The notes under the pieces: generated by a model
The model's database searches: none
What the model was told of the DNA's origin: nothing
The model's input: only the letters and a program-made list of their open reading frames with translations
NCBI GenBank assembly: GCA_021161885.1
Contig: JAGGZS010000047.1
Location: 1-10,791, forward strand
Reading direction: 5' to 3'
Length of the DNA: 10,791 nucleotides
Origin: a bacterium
GTDB lineage: Bacteria; Auribacterota; Auribacteria; Auribacterales; Auribacteraceae
Position numbers and translations under genes: made by a program
In this document: positions 9,401 to 10,791 of the stretch, one piece after another
Numbering within the stretch: the first letter of the stretch is position 1
Layout: the number at the start of each line of letters is the position of its first letter

Positions 9401-10781
9401 AGCAAAAAGATATACGGCGCCGTTTTAATTCTCTGCCTATGCCTGCCTCATGAAAACCGCCTGTTACAATTACCCCTACGTTTATATGCCTTTTATCCAT
9501 TTCCCTTAGACAATTTTCCACCATAAAACTTTCACGTTTTAGCGCGTATCCATAAAAAGAACGAGATAGCTCGACAGATTGCTCCAAAGATTTCCACGAA
9601 GCGGAATCTATCTCAATTTCAGGAAAGGTTACCTTTACGCCATCCGCAAACCATATAAAATTGTGGTTCTCGTCTAAACATCTGTATTTATCGTAATTGA
9701 TACTTAAACTGATAAGCGATTTATATAAATAACCATATTTGATTAACTCAAAAACAGAAAAATCTTTCTCGTTATCAAAAACGATTCGAGCAGTGTCGTT
9801 AACCGCTTCATTCAACTGAGAATATAACCGCGCTTTATTGATTTTCTCAGATTCTAAAAGAAGGTCAGCATACCTTTTAAGTTCCGAGTAATCCCCAGCA
9901 ATAGAATCATTTTGGTATTGAGCCACCCAGCCAATAAATTTTTTAAAATATTCTTTTGAACTTATCTTGTTTAGTTTATACCGGATATCCCATTTAAAAA
10001 TTTCTTTAATGACATCCTTACCGGAATTTGAAGTTATCCAATCAAGAAACTTAAGACGTTGATTTTCTACAAGATTAAAATCTATACGGCTTTCTTCGCT
10101 TATAATTTTCTGAAAACTAATAAGCAAACCGTATTTATCATTCCGCCCTAAAACAGAAAGCAAATAATCAGCGTATTTATCAATAAGGAGTTCGTCTTTA
10201 GTATAATTTATCCAGTTAGTTACAAATTTCAACTGCCTTGAATTGAGCAGCTGTTCGGCAGATTCCGACTGCCTGCCAATAATCGCATCAATAACTTTAA
10301 GCGCTTCAGGCTGTGCCTGGATAGACTTTACTATCAAACCATAATTTTGCCTGTATATTTCAGGGTTTTCAACACCGACAAAAGGCATCTGCTTTTTTGA
10401 ATTAAGAAAATAATATTCTGAACCTGAAATAAACCCTTTATCAAGAAAATATTCAGAAACATCCTTGAGGACTTTTTTGTCAGGAAACCGCCGAAAATTC
10501 TCAGCGTATACAGGTCCTGCCGCGCCTTCTATAGCGATTACCGCCGAACCATGATTATCAATAATGCGTTCTATAATCTTAGCTATATTATGCTGGGCGT
10601 CCGCTTTGCAGTGAGCGTCATGGATATGATAAATCAACCTGTCGCCCGAACAGGAATATGTAGTTTTTACCGAACCTAAATCGGCGGCTAAAGAAAATGC
10701 TTTTTTACTTCTGTCAGTTTCAGAAGCGTTTAGAGAAAAAGATATGAAAAATACACATAAAAAAATTTTATAGATTTTCAC
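486..10781 (-). CDS. Giant exported multidomain protein (3431 aa), Omnitrophota-like, function unknown
   Basis: One uninterrupted frame of 3431 codons starts at GTG (10779-10781) and stops at 486-488. The start is chosen because it places a signal peptide at once: lysines at 2 and 5, a hydrophobic core from 6 to 17, and a likely SPase I cut after L-N-A19. The frame stays open to the window edge (I-K-L before the GTG) and no Shine-Dalgarno is visible in the ten bases available, so a slightly earlier start is possible. Recognisable parts are: TraB/TIKI/ChaN-like domain 45-470 (H54-D-A-H57, E85, G136-V-E138, G441-G-F-H444); class I methyltransferase-like 990-1170; duplicated helical module 1527-1591 and 1670-1734; GNAT-like 1810-1950 (R1908-x-x-G1911-x-G1913); DHp-like hairpin 3171-3235 without the histidine; and an alpha/beta tail 3285-3410. 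No membrane helix is seen after the signal peptide. The rest, including 475-985 and most of 1960-3170, I do not recognise. The gene stands alone and converges with the HDOD-like gene. The cellular role is unknown; a periplasmic or cell-surface structural or enzymatic protein is an inference. Confidence 0.9.
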   Translation of the reverse strand: MKIYKIFLCVFFISFSLNASETDRSKKAFSLAADLGSVKTTYSCSGDRLIYHIHDAHCKADAQHNIAKIIERIIDNHGSAVIAIEGAAGPVYAENFRRFPDKKVLKDVSEYFLDKGFISGSEYYFLNSKKQMPFVGVENPEIYRQNYGLIVKSIQAQPEALKVIDAIIGRQSESAEQLLNSRQLKFVTNWINYTKDELLIDKYADYLLSVLGRNDKYGLLISFQKIISEESRIDFNLVENQRLKFLDWITSNSGKDVIKEIFKWDIRYKLNKISSKEYFKKFIGWVAQYQNDSIAGDYSELKRYADLLLESEKINKARLYSQLNEAVNDTARIVFDNEKDFSVFELIKYGYLYKSLISLSINYDKYRCLDENHNFIWFADGVKVTFPEIEIDSASWKSLEQSVELSRSFYGYALKRESFMVENCLREMDKRHINVGVIVTGGFHEAGIGRELKRRRISFCSIEPAIKNSFVETSYFSLVQNLRTPLENWVSGSTLAVASWIAQSPLVDDGTKQIRTTIFSSMLTADYVRQLSPANINQVREQLDELVAKANIYLKNWLTAYAPKVSLESVEVIGNKLAVHLKVGRGKLVYLFAEPNITQTVSAVKQDMLEEGHFAGYQVEALTEDIIDKLRQIVRADEISGKTVYSEKDIKSIVEELGLQEQFKENKLSLSLIDSAVKDYNYRHDGSVNLSRLYELYKYVVDDFILSADAEFLADLTAEGLKEKFVSDLDPRELLDQCYYMLRNSYSEQPVVKVDSLSSDWGKILSARGISTILVDPTLPFESFVAMMFSLVFSSSLEPGTMYLGDMNGKRYYSRLIKLTDGTMFVRVGFKDTDTTESPFWSVSEYEKSSQLPLPLDEAFITLELDGGFILSSVIKINRKTLKTESTEIRASINGIMRGDEGANQLRELLKKHRDEAIELGLYPTGFIVRNQENEPQYFSDIDSLITYFRKLKGSTYEPVRQSDWANSAGTLTVSEFERIVGNNSIRYSDSVDPVDLFAQLGELIPIEGSRILDVGSQTGQNIFYCYLKGAKFSVGLDFNPYNIMVSREISAYINENEDTSDRAGFDKHTLSQFAVMKEGASKGHLFFRTVSLKDIEADSGRKISQKPPDNIEFAIGDGRHIQYPSDSFDISNAVNLLQYIDNASLALKEMMRVTRPGGYIQLNYAMFEQDNIDLVKEAVRLLERDESLTLDYKIIKLPNGLFPLPLFFIQVKDKRPIMDLSGQIEFIKNHIYKRTYYDNFFDSQPYLSTIYPPVNIIPRELNVTAEGELRRINDISGLSSRRRFNLILVNTLLQEMYGIEIFGSLRYLQVEKGQNGFVYIQGYTLVINEAALDNPLIFFMQMEQKLSRNIKLTDLGALTKDPLYPLAYEAASIYRGLINTKKRVSKTDINNLIWSLRASENPDTDLEKESIMIGALLQAVSDRKIKYDDIIEQILSFIVSCPKYKLLTQLVPAAYQKEKLKHNFKTAVKIIAEKLDDTPAHSDYYEILTNRLASSAINSARPVKTVNGLFNLFRWKKIAGQSSKPLPYNLENLIDNKKIGNILASYPVAGNIIIEDLIKSYLANALYPSIAPFLMNMSSVEITQVIKNIELNYSDQPELISDILKKAQDLSTLQTVKSIKNILTGKKNPLEILNQQLQQNISDNNFIDDQHWLNFLPYYELLVRDEKNLPDNLANFIDPDKIDEVYRKHPATGFYILTELAKIFLNNPDDKSELLFLSNFSGNQIWSLMGNIDNFVRSQSVQNRYSGILSPLYVPVSQWITPRLHNYLTRINGGKPYEIIEVKALDAMYSVEGMDALYNDIKYEVLANEIDPETVVVLKIVNSYRPPDETEINTLILVADKLKNIYSRKDIARIVLESGGRLGKNLFEFKFHFMPDTDTIGDAVFMDDSGDEQIYDWYIALGDEQERAKGIGSEFLRNYFAALQFLGLNNTTVQSTAHAISTFKILTRELNADFDQKLSENMVGSFEETYFKFSGLLFRFGLISEADLMFIRANAKDTERIKSILDTAVEDALMPGESKAQLIVRKSDELIKNTARLEKLINSYETLVNDQSVLDQIPSITDDYAELKSYINLRKAEGFSPHNLDFLIAERNLAGSLSLLEKHMLGYFKQNPSNVLDKYMYLLEYEPDSRKIFNALNAYFEESFSYTDILGRIPLQIDEANIPFVARMVLARSLPLTVEFPADVVKQALLSENPDRAVDEKLSELETIAKMRMVLKELLRNIARLESSPWRKTIISEVLGYMQELGMPVKPFLSADKDYMDLFLEQPFGAWRLFSFIGSNNITDPNSVRKIINKLKSLNTEQFKTVLNALSSSSQARAVKKSFSEYISLVKKGMLEPIESLRSDFGRLAVLDDENIVIGRDTSVSQHIILKGFNEKIPVSKGYNLSEKAFELVDLLAQNNIKATVVKGSVRTGAPIEYFVKIGGLTVSVKPYGALFIESLQNETQAVRGFFSGNTLAFFYEPLLWQDISDKQGVLFQGGVALTDKTGARYVDVTVSALDIYRNKQIGKKSYLLRIPADRLLDFYNLSVASLDMDTAELSQIFGDVFFGLQNEEGDLTQINSFPHIFERSFSKIITKLDPEWMISLLHDEVLNRIKPLSFSDIQDALTVVPYSELSPGAKQVLWDLQYNQGGKTIGKDKLARQNEEKSNFNVILFDGIPIGAVENTNISIIQNTLPADIKDLAEKTGIHAIAAETTLLQRNNPAAQMVLPLVNIHINNRFDWAVDVAQGVDETVIDVSRLTYELQTALADIKYFDDVLAELNINFRIVEGSSRLAQRSCQLPDGSVTVSVDIDAFRSRIFLGFVLYHVMQDAAATNFEGYISHEVTAVLNDLQYFRKLIPDEQKQILTVFSSDEVGLVVFADLLADARNLSHKNLIAKIISYVSDEKIYPQYRSVLSNMSQPEIAGFVSAQINSSLSARLAQLGYNPFEILFLLTQPDSGNLGKIMDAVASLNQENKYGLAQNKIPEIFLGRFTDDDITNLTSIFYDNFDSNQLNADELDAQLVMWAGLFARLGVDSISELLKSADNTDIGNLSVKKMLKRMDSLMDNVIVDFIKTDNTENIEVIYENGNNNLALRYSLSGELLSSKEAERVSYEKLLPRLIQEQTELTQHYYGQDIEHLIKLMESMLLLSVDEPAFEDKLETVISIFADFSEKYHTYPRAATLQAPVNRQKTMFSVIDQFASDLIGTPLAAARMGIDLIKRQNDNDKKRVYLERSLNELKAIMENMVKFRMMNDYYINNARLSMLIFDKTFEKPENRMFSFLNFSVNSHIETAIKKQIDNSAGNNVYAVVCEGKNPSALAWISTLRRNLSDKPVSKIAVVSTVLESGQLEQILLSAGIDVSGLIILGNEIIDVDLAGKGKNVNPLNELVNLVAVNCGISKAQLVFLASELNVVGEFLNNGINILPLPDIKQTPLPVRKKFPSMDIYENAA
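1077..1271 (-). other. DHp (HisKA)-like helical hairpin lacking the phosphoacceptor histidine (residues about 3171-3235)
   Basis: F-A-S-D3184-L-I-G-T-P3189-L sits where HisKA domains have S-H-E-L-R-T-P-L; the histidine position holds Asp3184. The following A-A-A-R-M-G-I-D-L-I and the second helix (Y-L-E-R-S-L-N-E-L-K-A-I-M-E-N-M-V-K-F) keep the spacing of a DHp helical hairpin. I find no convincing HATPase N, G1 or G2 boxes afterwards, so kinase activity is not supported. It could be a chance helical similarity. Confidence 0.3.
4932..5354 (-). other. GNAT acetyltransferase-like domain (residues about 1810-1950)
   Basis: The segment D-W-Y-I-A-L-G-D leads into R1908-A-K-G1911-I-G1913, matching the R/Q-x-x-G-x-G/A pyrophosphate loop of GNAT motif A. 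A helix with F-L, a G-L-N-N strand start, and T-A-H-A-I-S-T-F-K-I-L follow, similar to the motif B helix. Upstream strands are present but less characteristic. GNAT enzymes transfer acyl groups from acetyl-CoA to amines; no substrate can be proposed here. The match rests mainly on one motif and its surroundings, so it is moderate. Confidence 0.5.
5580..5774 (-). repeat. Internal protein repeat, copy 2 (residues 1670-1734)
   Basis: This is the partner of residues 1527-1591. Matching positions are L1670, P1671, N1673, L1674, N1676, I1678-D1679, K1682-I1683, P1691, G1694, L1701, K1703, L1706, N1708, F1717-L1718, N1720, S1722, I1726 and N1732-I1733. About 80 residues separate the copies, and these do not obviously repeat. 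A weaker third resemblance lies near residues 2249-2312. Confidence 0.65.
6009..6203 (-). repeat. Internal protein repeat, copy 1 (residues 1527-1591)
   Basis: This 65-residue stretch aligns without gaps to residues 1670-1734 at an offset of 143. Shared residues include L1527, P1528, N1530, L1531, N1533, I1535-D1536, K1539-I1540, P1548, G1551, L1558, K1560, L1563, N1565, F1574-L1575, N1577, S1579, I1583 and N1589-I1590, 23 of 65 by hand count. It looks all-helical. The repeat is detectable only at the protein level and is probably an old duplication of a helical module. Confidence 0.65.
7272..7814 (-). other. Class I SAM-dependent methyltransferase-like domain (residues about 990-1170)
   Basis: Motif I reads R-I-L-D1014-V-G1016-S-Q-T-G1020, strand 2 ends with the ribose-binding-type acidic residue in V-G-L-D1038-F-N-P, motif II/III is E-F-A-I-G-D1118-G-R with S-D-S-F-D1130 before the next strand, and post-motif III is R-V-T-R-P-G-G1159-Y. 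This is the order of a Methyltransf_11-type Rossmann domain. The middle glycine of the usual D-x-G-x-G-x-G loop is replaced by Gln1018. An insertion of roughly 50 residues separates strand 2 from the G-D-G motif. The methyl acceptor cannot be told from the sequence. The domain sits inside a protein with a signal peptide, which is unusual because SAM is a cytosolic cofactor. Confidence 0.75.
9372..10649 (-). other. TraB/TIKI/ChaN/EreA-like domain of the giant protein (residues about 45-470)
   Basis: The N-terminal motif I53-H54-D-A-H57 is followed by a helix and a strand ending A-I-E85-G, then G136-V-E138-N-P-E-I-Y, and at the far end V-I-V-T-G441-G-F-H444. The EreA/ChaN/TraB/TIKI superfamily is known for an early conserved histidine, a conserved acidic residue on the next strand and a late GxxH motif; TIKI members are metal-dependent proteases and ChaN binds haem. 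The segment between about 150 and 430 is an alpha-helical insertion longer than in compact members. The order and spacing support the fold. The substrate and even the chemistry are unknown. I also recall this motif set from large Omnitrophota hypothetical proteins. Confidence 0.55.
10725..10781 (-). other. Sec-type signal peptide of the giant protein
   Basis: Residues 1-19 have a short basic start (K2, K5), a hydrophobic core rich in Ile, Phe, Leu and Val (6-17) and a small-residue cleavage context L17-N18-A19, followed by a polar stretch S-E-T-D-R. C9 lies inside the hydrophobic core and does not sit in a lipobox, so a lipoprotein is unlikely. There is no twin-arginine motif. A signal anchor that is not cleaved cannot be excluded. 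Confidence 0.75.
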
Positions 10782-10791
10782 TAATTTAATA

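Noticed and set aside
10782..10791. Promoter or ribosome binding site of the giant gene
   Set aside because: Only ten AT-rich bases are available upstream of the GTG and none form a Shine-Dalgarno match; the control region lies outside the window.

Overview
This is an AT-rich window with one dominant gene. It suggests an uncultured bacterium, most plausibly Candidatus Omnitrophota (Omnitrophica). That assignment is an inference. It rests on one uninterrupted 3431-codon exported protein, and on N-terminal motifs (H-D-A-H, A-I-E-G, G-V-E-N, G-G-F-H) that I recall from large hypothetical proteins of that phylum. A database search was not possible.

Layout. Positions 1-320 (+) hold the 3' end of a gene for an HD-superfamily, HDOD-like signalling protein; its 5' end lies outside the window. 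Positions 321-485 are a short convergent intergenic spacer. It contains nested ATTGC/GCAAT-type inverted repeats followed by a T-run, which could end transcription of the HDOD-like gene. Positions 486-10781 (-) are a single giant open reading frame starting at GTG, ten bases from the right edge of the window, with a clear signal peptide.

The giant protein reads, in order: signal peptide (1-19); a TraB/TIKI/ChaN/EreA-like domain (about 45-470); an unassigned segment (about 475-985); a class I SAM-dependent methyltransferase-like domain (about 990-1170); a long, mostly helical stretch with a newly noticed internal duplication (1527-1591 and 1670-1734, ungapped, 23 of 65 identical); a GNAT acetyltransferase-like segment (about 1810-1950); further helical and mixed regions; a possible degenerate zincin-like segment near 2800-2830; a DHp (HisKA)-like helical hairpin lacking the phosphoacceptor histidine (about 3171-3235); and an alpha/beta C-terminal region (about 3285-3410). 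I see no membrane segment after the signal peptide, so export to the periplasm or beyond is the simplest reading.

The two genes converge and show no sign of working together. The main interest is the giant protein. It joins domains that normally use cytosolic cofactors (SAM, acetyl-CoA) to a Sec signal peptide, and several catalytic motifs look altered. This suggests that old enzyme folds have been reused as structural or binding modules, or that a new multi-domain surface or periplasmic system exists here.
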